From assembly GCA_963931865.1 (NCBI GenBank), contig OZ007509.1, positions 2,867,554 through 2,931,553 of the forward strand: a stretch of 64,000 bases of DNA. Reading direction: 5' to 3'. Source of the DNA: Axinella damicornis. Lineage: Eukaryota > Porifera > Demospongiae > Axinellida > Axinellidae. The position numbers and the translations under genes are program-made. The notes beneath the pieces are model-generated. The model ran no database searches. It was not told the origin of the DNA and worked only from the letters and a program-made list of their open reading frames with translations. Shown here piece by piece: positions 1-13,100 of this stretch (the stretch's first letter is position 1; the number at the start of each line of letters is the position of its first letter).

Positions 1-530
1 GGTCTTTGTTGTCACCACCAGAGGGCGACTTTCTCATTCTCTGCTGATGCCAGACTAGTCTGGGGTATGACAGTGAGTTAAGTGTTACCGAGCGCAGGCC
101 AGTCAAGTTCCCATCCTCTGGCAATAGCTGAAGCAGCAGTCTAACACACCGTGATGGTTTATAGCTATTAAAGCCTGAATGCATGCTAGCTAGCTAGCCA
201 GTAATGTATCATGCTGCACACCATGATGTGCTCTGCATGCAGGACATGAGATCGCTTGAAGCACTCTCCCCGTCTTCATGAAATGCTTTAGCCCCTCACC
301 GCGCGCTATAGTCTCCATCCTTGTTGAGGTAGACCGTTCATAGTTCGTGTCTCAGTCGTTGACGTTGCAATGGTGAGTTCGTTTGTGGTTTGAATTAACG
401 CATGATGCAATGACACGCAAAATACGAGCAGGAAGTGATTTACGGCACGACGTACGATATATAGTTACACTCCTGGTAGGGGAAAAATTGTGCCGCGTAA
501 ATAAATAAATAAATAATTAATTAATCCAAT
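1..530. other. Left-edge non-genic sequence
   Basis: I see no gene here. The stretch shares short pieces with 1370-1780 (the 'ctctgctgatgccag' and 'cactctccccgtcttcatgaaatgc' blocks), so it is a diverged copy of material that recurs inside the array to its right. Confidence 0.5.
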
Positions 531-3500
531 ATAATATATATAATGTTTGAGTACTTAGGCTTGGCGTACAGAAATTCTGACTACACCGCCGTGATCGCTA
601 TCATGCCCTGACCTGAATGTAAAAAGTTGGTGTTGAAACTCATCTTGGTGGTGGAGATATGAGCGCTTTTGTCTCGCCGTGGCTGCCATTGCTCGAGCGC
701 TCTCTTCGACTTCCGGTGGCAGTACCGTTCTTAGGAAAGGCACACGAAGATTCTGACCACACGGCCATGATTGCTGTCGTTTACTGACGCTTACATGCCA
801 AACCTCACCGTGCTGGCGAAGTTGTGAGCGCTGTAGCAATTTCTTGTGTTCTCCTTGGGCCGCCATTGCTGACTCAGCTCAATCGATCGACGTTGACGCG
901 ACGTCGTCGACCGAGAGCGAGCGCGAGCGTGGTCCTCACGTGGCATGTGCGTTAATTGGAATGAGTTGCAATACCTAGCTTGCGCTACCGTCCAGTTGCA
1001 ACCGGTTGCAACGCGGCTACCAGGAGTGCGGTTGCCCCTCGAAATATATATAGAAATAAAGAAAATTCACATTGAACTCGTCTATGTGGGGCTCGCTCAG
1101 GCTCGCCCCAACTAGGGGAATGCAGGACATTGTGGGGCGAGCGTGAGCGAGTACATGCAGGTGCTGAATTTGCATGGAACAGTTGCATGACATTGTGCTG
1201 AATGTGCATGGAGCAGTTGAATGTGCATGTCATCAGAATGTGAGTCTGACGGGGAGCATAACACAACTTAACGACACAGATCACACCAGAAGTTATGACA
1301 CTCGTGCATGCACTTCACAGCGTTGAAGCAGTCTGGCAGGTAGGTCCAGGAGCGGTCTCTGTCTCTGTTGTTGCCACCGAGGATGACTTCCTCGTTCTCT
1401 GCTGATGCCAGATCTGTCATGACTGGTCACAGTGAGTTTAGTGTTACCGTGTGCAGGGCAGTCAACTTCCCATCCTCTGAGCAGTTGCATGGCTTAGCAT
1501 TTGAAAGGGACTCCGGCGAGTTATAGGGGATTGTGAGTTCAAGGAGGATCACCTCCCTTGGTCTCACTGAAGCGCTCTCCCCGTCTTCATGAAATGCTTT
1601 AGCCACTCACCGCCCCACTATAGTCTCCATCCTTGCAAGGCCTTGTTGAGGTAGACTGTTCATAGTTCGCGTCTCAGTTGGACGATATCAACGCACGAGC
1701 AGGAAGTGAACTCAGTTTGGAAATAACGCATGACGCAAGAACACGCAAAATACGAGCAGGAAGTGATTTACGGCACGACGTACGATATATATATATATAT
1801 ATATATAGATATATAGAAATATATATAGAAATAAAGAAAATTCACATTGAACTCGTCTATGTGGGGCTCGCTCACGCTCGCCCCAATAATGTAATCATTG
1901 AAACGTTTGACTATTTCGGAATGGCATACAGAGATTCTGACTACACCGTCGTGATCGCTATGATGCAGTGACACAAAATCAAAATAATTGTGCTGAAACT
2001 CACCTTGGTGGTAGAGATATGAACGCTTTTGTCTCGCCGTGGCCGCCATTGCTCGAGCGCTCTCTCCGACTTCCGGTGGCAGTACCGTTCTTAGGAAAGG
2101 CACACGAAGATTCTGACCACACAGCCGTGATCGCTGTCGTTCACTGACGCTTACATGCCAATACTCACCGTGCTGGCTGAGTTGTGAGTGCTGTCTTGTC
2201 TCCCTTTTGGTCGCCATTCATGCCATTGCTCGCGATCGACTGAGCCACGTGGCATGTGCGTTAATTGGAATGAATTGCAATAATTAGCTTCGCTACGGCG
2301 AGGCAACCGCGGCGTTGCAACGGCTACCAGGAGTGCGGTTGCCCCTCGTTACACTCCTGGTAGGGAAAAAATTGTGCCGCGTAATATAATTAAATAATTA
2401 ATATAAATAACTCGTTCGAGTGACAGGAATGGTGCACAAAGATTCTGACTACACCGTCGTGATCGCTATCATGCACTGTCCCAACCGTACAATTTTGGTG
2501 CTGAAACTCACCTTGGTGGTGGAGATATGAGCGCTTTTGTCTCGCCGTGGCGGCCATTGCTCGAGCGCTCTCTCCGACTTCCGGTGGCAGTACCGTTCTT
2601 AGGAAAGGCGCACGAAGATTCTGACCACACAGCCGTGATCGCTGTCGTTAACTGACGCTTACATGCCAAAACTCACCGTGCTGGCTAAGTTGTGAGTGCT
2701 GTCTTGTCTTCCTTTTGGTCGCCATTATGCATTGCTCGCGATCGACTGAGCCACGTGGCATGTGCGTTAATTGGAACGAATTGCAATAATTTAGCTTCGC
2801 TACGGCGAGACAACCGCGGCGTTGCAACGGCTACCAGGAGTGCGGTTGCCCCTCGTTACACTCCTGGTATAGGAAATAAAGTGCCGCGTAATGTAATCTA
2901 ATCTAAACTAATCTAAATAATTAATAAACGTTTGACTATTTCCGAATGGCGTACAGAGATTCTGACTACACCGTCGTGATCGCTATCATGCAGTGACACA
3001 AAATCAAAATAATTGTGCTGAAACTCACCTTGGTGGTGGAGATATGAGCGCTTTTGTCTCGCCGTGGCCGCCATTACTCGAGCGCTCTCTTCGACTTCCG
3101 GTGGCAGTACCGTTCCTAGTAAAGGCACACGAAGATTCTGACCACACGCCCGTGATCGCTGTCGTTCACTGACGCTTGCATGCCAAAACTTGCCGTGCTG
3201 GGGAAGTTGCGAGCGCTGTAATAATGTCTTGTCTTCCTTTTGGTCGCCATTGCTCGCGATCGACTGAGCGTGGGTGGCCACGTGGCATGTGCGTTAATTG
3301 GAACGTACTGCGCTACGCAACCGGGGCTGCAACGCGGCTACACGTACTTTATGAAAGGGTACTCGAGAGCACTCTAAATAACATGGTACTCACACGATGT
3401 GGATGTGATAATTGGAACGAACTGACACACTTAGCTTGGGCTACCGTTTAACCGCGGCTACCAGGAGTGCGGTTGCCCCTCGAAATATATATAGAAATAA

Positions 3501-6500
3501 AGAAAATTCACATTGAACTCGTCTATGTGGGGCTCGCTCACGCTCGCCCCAATAACGTTTGACTACTTCGGAATGGGCTACAAAGATTCTGACTACACCG
3601 TCGTGATCGCTATGATGCAGTGACACAAAATCAAAATAATTGTGTTGAAACTCACTTTGGTGGTAGAGATATGAACGCTTTTGTCTCGCCGTTGGCCGCC
3701 ATTGCGAGCGCTCTCTCGACTTCCGGTGGCAGTACCGTTCTTAGGAAAGTCACACGAAGATTCTGACCACACGGCCGTGATCGCTGTCGTTCACTGACGC
3801 TTACATGCCAAACTCACCGTGCTGGCGAAGTTGTGAGCGCTGTAACAGTTTCTTGTCTTACTCCTTGGGCCGCCATTGCTGACTCAGCTCAATCGATCGG
3901 CGTTGACCTCACGTGGCATGTGCGTTAATTGGAATGAGTTGCAATACCTAGCTTGCGCTACCATCGAGTCGCAACCTGTTGCAACGCGGCTACCAGGAGT
4001 GCGGTTGCCCCTCGTTACACTCCTGGTATAGGAAAAATTGTGCCGCGTAATTAATCTAAATAATTAATAAACGTTTGACTACTTCGGGATGGCCTACAAA
4101 GATTCTGACTACACCGTCGTGATCGCTATGCTGCAGTGACACAACCACACAATAATTGTGCTGAAACTCACCTTGGTGGTGGAGATACAAGCGCTTTTGT
4201 TGTGTCGTCGGACGCCATTGCTCGATCGCTGTCTTCGACGTTGGCTGCCAGAGTGCCAGTACAGCCTTACGAAGGCCCCACAAAGATTCTGACCACACAG
4301 CCGAGATTGCTGTCGATCGTTCACTGACGCTTACATGCCGAAACTCACCGTGCTGGCTAAGTTATGAGTGCTGTAATAATGTCTTGTCTTCGCCATTGCT
4401 CGCGATCGACTGAGCGTGGTTGTCACGTGGCATGTGCGTTAATTTGAAACTAGCGCTACGGCGAATCGCAACCGGGTTGCAACGCGGCTACCAGGAGTGC
4501 GGTTGCCCCTCGTTACACTCGAAAAATTGTGCCGCGTAAATAATTACACTCCTGGTAGGGGAAAAATTGTGCCGCGTAAATAAATATTACACTCCTGGTA
4601 TAGAGAAAATTGTGCCGCGTAAATAATGTAACATAAACCTCACAGCACGCAGGAAAGGTCTACAGAGATTCTGGCTACACCGTCGTGATCACTATCATGC
4701 AGTGTTACAACCACACAATAATTGTGGTGAAACTCACCTTGGTGGTGGAGATAGCTACAAGCGCTTTTGTAGTGCCGCCAGTCGCCATTGCTCGATCGTG
4801 CATACGAAGGGCTCACAAAGATTCTGACCACACAGCCGTAATCGCTGTCGTTCACTGACGCTTACATGATTACATCACCGTGCTGGCAAGGTTGTAAGTG
4901 CTGTTATAGTTTCGTGTCTTCCCTTTGGTCGCCATTGCTAGCGTTCGACTGAGCGTGGTTGCCACGTGGAATGTGCGTTAATTGGAACGAATTGCAACAA
5001 TTATTAGCTTGCGCTACGGCGAGGCAACCGCGGAGTTGCAACGGCTACCAGGAGTGCGGTTGCCCCTCGATATAAATAATATAATATAATGTTTGAGTAC
5101 TTAGGATTGGCCTACAATGATTCTGACTACACCGCCGTGATCGCTATCATTTACTGATCTGAATGTAAAAAGTTGGTGCCGCTGAAACTCACCTTGGTGG
5201 CTGAGATATGAGCGCTTTCGTCTCGCCGTTGGCCGCCATTGCTCGAGCGCTCTCTTCGACTTCCGGTGGCAGTACCGTTCTCAGAAAGGTACACGAGGAT
5301 TCTGACCACACGGCCGTGATCGCTGTCGTTCACTGACGCTTGCATGCCAAAACTCACCGTGCTGGCTAAGTTGTGAGTGCTGTAATAATGTCTTGTCTTC
5401 TTTTTGGCCGCCATTGCTCGCGATCGACGGAGCGTGGTTGCCACGTGCATGTGCGTTAATTGGAACGAATTGCAATAATTAGCTTGCGCTACGGCGAGGC
5501 AATCGCGGCGTTGCAACGGCTACCAGGAGTGCGGTTGCCCCTCGTTACACTCCTGGTATAGGAAAAATTGTGCCGCGTAATTAATTAAATAATCAAACCT
5601 CATAGCTCGCAGGAAAGGTGTACAGAGATTCTGACTTCACCATCGTGATGGCTATCATGCAGTTAGACAAACGTATAATAATTGTGCTGAAACTCACCTT
5701 GGTGGTGGAGATACAAGCGCTTTTGTCGTGCCGTCGGCCGCCATTGCTCGATCGCTCTTCGACGTTGGTTGCCAGTACAATCATACAAAGGGCCCACAGA
5801 GTTTCTGACCACACAGCCGTAATCGCTGTTGTTCACTGACACTTACATGCCAAAACTCACCGTGCTGACAAAGTTGTAAGTGCTGTTTTCGTGTCTTCCC
5901 TTCGGTCGCCGCGATCGACTGAGCGTGGTTGCCACGTGGCACATGCGTTAATTGGAACTAACTGCGATATTAGCTTGCGCTACGGCGAGCCTGTCGCAGC
6001 CGGCGTTGCAACAGCTACCAGGAGTGCGGTTGCCCCTCGTTACACTCCTGGTATAGGAAAAATTGTGCCGCGTAATATAATTAATATAATCCAATATAAT
6101 ATATATAATGTTTGAGTAGTTAGGCTTGGCCTACAGAAATTCTGCCTACACCGTCGTGATCGCTATCATGCCCTCACCTTAATGTAAAAAGTTGGTGCTG
6201 AAACTCACCTTGGTGGTGGTGATATGAGCTCTTTTGTCTCGCCATGATCGCCATTGCTCCAGCGCTCTCTTCGACTTCCGGTGGCAGTACCGTTCTTAGG
6301 AAAGGCACACGAAGATTCTGACCACATGGCCGTGATCGCTGTCGTTCACTGACGCTTACATGCCCAAACTCACCGTGCTGGCTAAGTTGTGAGTGCTGTA
6401 GTAATGTCTTGTCTTCCTTTTGGTCGCCATTGCTCGCGATCGTGGTTGCCACGTGGCATGTGCGTTAATTAGAACGAATTACAAGTTGCGGTACGGCGAG

Positions 6501-8780
6501 TCGCAACCGGTTGCATCGCGGCTACCAGGAGTGCGGTTTGCCCCTCGTTACACTCCTGGTATAGGAAAAATTGTGCCGCGTAATATAATTAATATAATCC
6601 AATATAATATATATAATGTTTGAGTACTTAGGCTTGGCCTACAGAAATTCTGCCTACACCGCCGTGATCGCTATCATGCCCTGACCTGAATGTAAAAAGT
6701 TGGCGCTGAAACTCACCTTAGTGGTGGAGATATGAGCTCTTTTGTCTCGCCGTGGTCGCCATTGCTCCCGCGCTCTCTTCGACTTCCGGTGGCAGTACCG
6801 TTCTTAGGAAAGGCACACGAAGATTCTGACCACACGGCCGTGATAGCTGTCGTTCACTGACGCTTACATGCCCAAACTCACCGTGCTGGCTAAGTTGTGA
6901 GTGCTGTAGTAATGTCTTATCTTCCTTTTGTCGCCATTGCTCGCGATCGTGGTTGCCACGTGGCATGTGCGTTAATTGGAACGAATTACAACACTTAGCC
7001 AAGTTGCGCTACGGCGAGTCGCAACCGGTTGCATCGCAGCTACCAGGAGTGCGGTTTGCCCCTCGTTACACTCCTGGTAGGGGAAAACTATTGTGCAGCG
7101 TAATTAATTAATGTAAATAATCAAACCTCATAGCTCGCAGGTAAGGTCTACAGAGATTCTGACTACACCGTCGTGATGGCTATCATGCAGTTAGACAAAC
7201 GTATAATAATTGTGCTGAAACTCACCTTGGTGGTGGAGATACAAGCGCTTTTGTTGTACCGTCGGCCGCCATTGCTCGATCGCTCTCTTCGCCAGTAATC
7301 TTACGAAGGCCCCACAAAGAATCTGACCACACAGCTGTAATCGCTGTCGTTCACTGACGCTTACATGCCAAAACTCACCGTGCTGGCAAAGTTGTAAGTG
7401 CTGTAATAACGTCGTGTCTTCCCTTTGGCCGTCATTGCTAGCGATCGACAGAGCGTGGTTGCCACGTGGCATGTGCGTTAATTGGAACTTACTGCGATAC
7501 TAGCTTGCGCTATACGCTAGTGTATACGGCGAGTCGCAGCCGGCGTTGCAACGGCTACCAGGAGTGCGGTTGCCCCTCGTCAACAAAGCAGAAATAAACA
7601 AATTAAATAATGTTTGAGTACTTAGGCTTGACTAACACCGTCGTGATCACTATCATGCACTGACCTGAATGTAAAAGTTGGTGTTGAAACTCACCTTGGT
7701 GGTGGAGATATGAGCGCTTTTGTCTCGCCGTGGCCACGGTGGCAGTACCGGAAAGGCACACAGACCACAAGGCCGTGACCGCTGTCGTTCACTGCCGCTT
7801 GCATGCCATAACTCACCGTGCTGGCAGTTATGAGTTGCGATACCTAGCTTGCGCTACCAGCGACTTGCAACCGGTTGCAGCGGCTGCTACCAGGAGTGCG
7901 GTTGCCCCTCGTATAATTAATTAATATAATATAATGTTCGAGTACTTAGGCTTGGCCTACAGAAATTGTGATTACACCGCCGTGATCGCTATCATGCCCT
8001 GACCCGAATGTAGAAAGTTGGTGTTGAAACTGACCTTGGTGGTGGAGATATGAGCGATTTTGTCTCGCCGTGGCTGCCATTGCTCGAGCGCTCTCTTTGA
8101 CTTCCGGTGGCAGTACCGTTCTTAGGAAAGGCACACGAAGATTCTGACCACACGGCCGTGATCGCTGTCGTTCACTGACGCTTGCATGCCAAAACTCACC
8201 GTGCTGGCTAAGTTGTGAGTGCTGTAATAATGTCTTGCCTTCCTTTTGGTCGCCATTGCTTGCGATCGACTGAGCGTGGTTGCCACGTGGCATGTGCGTT
8301 AAATGGAACGAATTGCGATACTTAGCTTGCGCGCTCTACGGCGAGTGCTAGTGGCAACCGGGGTTGCTTGAGAGCACCTACGTCAGTCACACTTAGCTTG
8401 TGCTACCGTTTAACCGCGGCTGCCAGGAGTGCGGTTGCCCCTCGTCAACAAAGCAGAAATAAACATATTAAATAATGTTTGAGTTCTTAGGCTTGGCCTA
8501 CAGAAATTCTGACTACACCGCCGTGATCACTATCATGCACTGACCTGAATGTAAGAAGTTGGCGTTGAAACTCACCTTGGTGGTGAAGATATGAGCCTGG
8601 GGCGTTTTTAGGAAAGGCACACGAAGATTCAGACCACACGGCCGTGATCGCTGTCGTTCACTGACGCCATAACTCACCGTGCTGGCAGTGAGTTGCAATA
8701 CCTAGCTTGCGCTACCAGCGAGTTGCAACCGGTTGCATCGGCTGCTACCAGGAGTGCGGTTGCCCCTCGTATATATATAT
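530..8780. repeat. Degenerate tandem array, ~500 bp units
   Basis: About fifteen diverged units follow one another. The landmark GCTACCAGGAGTGCGGTTGC recurs near 1018, 2325, 2830, 3460, 3990, 4490, 5045, 5520, 6016, 6523, 7042, 7557, 7890, 8410 and 8750, so spacing is mostly 475-555 bp. Each unit is itself dimeric. Two ~200 bp halves both begin with a GATTCTGAC(T/C)ACAC block and both contain AACTCACC, and they are followed by a CACGTGGCATGTGCGTTAAT segment and an A/T-rich spacer. Many spacers hold an 11-bp hairpin, TACCAGGAGTG...CACTCCTGGTA. Open frames on the minus strand share similar peptides because the DNA is repeated. Indels shift the frame between copies, so I do not call genes. It could be a satellite or a fossil cluster of short exons. 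Confidence 0.85.
1075..1165. repeat. Inverted-repeat insert (GGGGCTCGCTC family)
   Basis: TGTGGGGCTCGCTCAGGCTC near 1086 is followed by its near reverse complement, TGTGGGGCGAGCGTGAGCGA, near 1132. This makes a short foldback element inside the tandem array. Related arms occur near 1858, 3528, 8810-8930 and 10040. Confidence 0.6.
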
Positions 8781-8930
8781 AGAAAATTTACAGCAAACTC
8801 GTCTATGTGGGGCTCGCTCAGGCTCGCCCCAACTAGCTGGGAACGAGACTAGGGTACGTGTTGGTATGGGTACTAGACTAGCATAATGTATAACATTGTG
8901 GGGCGAGCCTGAGCGAGTGCATGCATATGC
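8780..8930. mobile_element. Foldback MITE-like element
   Basis: The arm GTGGGGCTCGCTCAGGCTCG at about 8810 pairs with its reverse complement at about 8904-8923, leaving a ~75 bp spacer. It is the best-preserved copy of the family seen at 1086 and 10040. No coding capacity is visible. Confidence 0.65.
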
Positions 8931-9081
8931 AACATGCTTATTCGAATGTAGCTCAACCTCAGGCTGTAGAATTGCAGCACAAGAACTGTATGGAAAGTAC
9001 ATGGTGATCATGTAGTATAGCTAGCTACATGCGGCACGAGCAGATGAAAGCACTCTCGCTGTCTTCTTTCGCTATGCAGTA

Positions 9082-9596
9082 CAGTGGCGGATCTAGGGGG
9101 GATCTAGGGGTGCGAGCGAACCCCCCTTTTGACCCTTGTTAACATAAACTACTTGTAATATTGTAGCTGTGGTTGGTAATACCTTGACCGTTCGCGGGCT
9201 GAAAGCCTGAAGGCAGACATAGTCTTGAGCTAGCTAGGTTTACGCTGCTACACAATTTTAATTTTACATCAATTATTTTTGTTCTGTATATACGTATAAT
9301 TAGAAAATAAAGCAATAACGCAGTGTTGTCCACGTACGTGGTTGTAATCCGTGGTTGTAGACGATGAAAAGAAGGAAGCTAACAGTCCCACACATCGATA
9401 CTTACTGGTTGCTTAGTCAATCTTCTTTGCGTCTGGGAACATGTCCAGAATGCGCAGAGATGCTACGAGAGCGCTTCCTGATCGCTAAAAAGAACACGTA
9501 AAAAAATTTTCCGCGCTTCGCGCGGACTGATCGCCGCTTCGCGGCTCTGCGCACCGTTTACGAACCCCCCTTTACAAATTTCTAGATCCGCCACTG
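9082..9596. mobile_element. Non-autonomous DNA transposon, CAGTGGCGGATCTAG ends
   Basis: CAGTGGCGGATCTAG at 9082 is matched by its exact reverse complement ending at 9596, so the element is about 515 bp. CAGTA flanks both ends (9077-9081 and 9597-9601) as a likely target-site duplication, or GCAGTA if one terminal base is shared. The ends resemble hAT-type termini, but the duplication is shorter than the usual 8 bp, so the superfamily is open. No transposase frame is present. Confidence 0.75.
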
Positions 9597-10123
9597 CAGT
9601 AGCTCCCATAACTGTAGCCATTGAAGACCAGAGGTAGCTAGGTCTACGAGTCAGTGACTTCAACACAGTGAGCAACAGTGCAGCCGCGAGTCGCGATCGG
9701 TGAACTTGTAGCGCTAGCTAGATCAGTCGGCAGACTGAGTCGCACTTTCGCATGCAGTCTTTGTTGCTGTGCGCCGGGTATCCATTGAAGAGGTAGATTT
9801 GTGAGTGGTCTCTGTAGCCATCCAAGGAGTACACGGTTCACCAATTCGTGCCTCTCTGGTCTCAGAACGTACAACGTTGCAACATTGATGAGCGATCGAG
9901 CGCTTATCATGCACGTGTAAATTATCATGACGCAAGGGACTTTCGGTTATTTGTAGAATCCTTTATTTACGGTATACGTACGTACGATACATACATACAT
10001 ATACATACATTCATACAGACACGGATTCCGTTTTACACGTCTATGTGGGGCTCGCTCAGGCTCGCCCCAACTACGCACTGCGTAGTCTAGTACCCATACC
10101 AACTAGTACGTACGCACCAAAGC
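9597..10123. other. Intergenic sequence 5' of PYROXD2
   Basis: No gene is visible. The stretch contains a lone arm of the GGGGCTCGCTC foldback family at about 10040 and a CATA-rich run at 9985-10015. The arm lies less than 100 bp upstream of the PYROXD2 start codon, so it may fall in the promoter or 5' UTR. Confidence 0.45.
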
Positions 10124-13100
10124 ATGCTGAGAATTCCCAGAAGATTGCATGGACGGACCTTCGATGCTGTGGTGGTTGGAGGAGGACACAATGGACTGGT
10201 TGCTGTGAGCTTTTAGTCTGTGGTGATGACTGCATGGGCCATACATAATCATGATGATGGCCTAATTATCTCCCTCTTAAATTGCAGGCGGCATACCTGG
10301 CCAAGGCTGGCAAGCAAGTGGCGGTGTTGGAGAGGAGACACATACTGGGGGGAGCTGCAGTAACAGAGGAATTAGTCCCCGGTCAGTGACTTGTTGGGCA
10401 CATTCCGAGACTTCCATAATTTCACAGTACTAGTGTGCGCCTTTGACGTTTACATGGCGTAGGCATCTTGCCCGTAAACCAGCACACAATTGCTCTAACG
10501 AACACGCAGATCCCAGCTTGGGATTCAAGTGCAAAGATCGTTTCCATAGGCCATACTTATGTGCATGCACTAATTTCTTGAATGGATCTCGGACAAGCAA
10601 CCTGAAATCCTCAGTAGTGATAAAGAAACTAAGGTCACATACTTATCCCTGTGGTCCAAGCAACAATGACTGATCACCCTGTGCTAACACACATGGGGTG
10701 TAACAAACAACGCTGATAGTTGCTTGAAGTCGCAATCTCCTTGACTCTAACCTTCGGAGAAGGACTCAGAACCTGAAGAATAACCTCATTCCAAGGTCTA
10801 TGAACGTCGTTCCCAGGCCTGTTAGTCTCATTCCTGGATCTGGCATCTACCCACTGAAAACATGTTTTCATTTCTATCTGTAGGGTTCAAATTCTCAAGG
10901 GCTTCGTACTTGCTCAGTCTGTTACGGCCACAGGTTGCCAAGGAGCTTGAGCTGAAGGTATGTGTCGCCATGGCCAGTCCGTATTCACAGTACAGAGCCT
11001 AGGGCAGTCCAAACTTAATGGCTGCGTACATGTGGCTTCTCTTTATGTGGTCCTGTTCAGTAGTTCTCTGCAAATGCTTCAAACGTGAGGTTTTGACTGT
11101 TTTGCTGTTTGCAGAAGCATGGGCTGAAGGTACATCTTCGCAACCCCAACTCGTACACACCTGTGCTGGACACAAACAAATATCTTCTCCTGGGCAACGA
11201 CGCACAGGAGAATAGGAGACAGATCGCTAAGTTCTCTGTGAAGGATGCTGAGGTGAGGGAGTAAAACACGTGGAGATACTAGCTCACTTGCATGGTGAAG
11301 AATGATTGGTTTCAGTGTCGTAGAGAACGACAGTTCCGTAGAGCATCAAGTGGAGATAACACAGCAGGCCAACTTTGACCCGTGAGGCTGCCGGCCAACC
11401 AGAGAGATAAGCAGACAACATTTCATGGTGGAATACTGTCACTATTGCTCAACCCTGGCATGTGTCTGTAACATGGTGTTATCGTGCCGATTTGCCGAAG
11501 CCTGTCATTGTTCCCGTACCTCCCAGGCACATGACTATCATGTGCTCAGTGTGTGCTGGCTGCTAATTTTATTTGTGGTGTGTATATACAGGTGTATCCA
11601 CAGTACGAACACTGGATGGAGAAAGTTGGTAAGAACCGATTTGCTACCTGGTAGTTGGAATTTTTGTGTGGTTACCAGAATTTCAATATCTGACTTGTAG
11701 CCATGAGCATTGACCCCTTGCTGGACAGTGGACCAGTTGACCTGCACAAGCTCACCCATGGGTCTCTCCAGAGCCGACTGTCTGCACTCAAACCTCTAGC
11801 AGCATTGACAAGAACAGGTTTGTTATGAAAGGGAGTGACCCTCGGGCCAGACCCCTTCCCCCTCACTCCATCCAGGTCAGGGCGCAGGGTACCAACCCTA
11901 CCAATGACCATCCCTCCTCCCTCTCTTCTCCCCATCACTCCCCTCCCCCTCATTCCCTCCCTCCCTGAAAGTCATGGAGAGACTCTAACCCTCGAGCAAG
12001 GCCATATATGTAGGCAGATGGTATTCCATCTGTGTGAGACTATAGAAGGCTGGAAAGGAGTGTATTCCCAAGCGTATATTACCAAAACCCCAAGTGCCCA
12101 CCCTGGCACCATCAGCCATTGAATACTTTACTTTGGCGCTGACACTATATATCTGTGACATGAAGTGGAGAGTAGCCCATTGCATCTCTGCCCAATTGTC
12201 TCCCTCCCCTCCCTCCTCCCTCCCCATCTCCATCCTCTGTTCTTTCTCCCTCTATCTCTTCCATCTTTCCTCTCCCTCCCTCCCTCCCTTCCTCCCTCCC
12301 TTCCTTCCTCCTTTCTCTATCTCTCCTCTTCCCTGCCCCTCTCTTGTGTTTGTTAGCTGCCTGCTTAGGGAGCAATTTACCTGCCTTTTTTGAACTTGTG
12401 ACAGCTCCTGCTTCCAAGATAAGTGTGATGTGACAGTACAGCTGCTATTGTTGCTGTGAAAACCAACACCATTTTATGTGTGCTCTATTCTCACTCTGTA
12501 AATACATTCTGGACAAGTGGTTTGAATCGGAGCCGCTGAAGGCAACTCTGGCCACGGATGCAGTTATTGGTGCAATGCTGAGTCCCAAACTACCAGGAAG
12601 TAGGTACGTGTGACATTGCGCTGGTGGACAGAGATATACTGCTTCTGTGCTGAATACAGACATGTACTTCATGCCTTTCCTGCCACCCTTCCCTCTGCCG
12701 TGGTACCTCCCCTCTCCCTTCCCTTCCCCACCTCTTCCACCTTGTCTCTCTCCCCCCCTCCCCCCAATTTCTCCCTCTATCCCAGCTATGTCCTCCTCCA
12801 TCACGTGATGGGGGAACTCGAGGGAACCCGCAATGCCTGGGCCTACGTCGAAGGGGGTATGGGAGGCGTTTCCACGGCAATAGCCAGAGCCGCTCAGTCA
12901 TTTGGCGCAATGCTGTACACAGATTCAGTAAGTCCACTTCGGGTCTCCTCAGTGAGGTTTGCTGTAGGTGTGGGTATGTGAATGAGATATGAAGCTGGAG
13001 ATTGTGCCATTGTGATCAGCATCAAAAGAGCTTTCAAAAGATGTCCTTATAATGACTTTTAATCTTGGTCACATTTTTGTCATGGTTTTTCATGATTTTG

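Noticed and set aside
555..8293. Repeated minus-strand open frames with SERQRSRPCGQNLRVPF-like peptides
   Set aside because: The peptide recurs because the DNA is tandemly repeated. Indels change its frame between copies, stops are frequent, and no copy has a complete gene structure.
12419..12505. U12-type intron
   Set aside because: The donor ATAAGTGTG lacks the ATATCC consensus and no TCCTTAAC branch site is near the 3' end. A U2-type AT-AC intron fits better.
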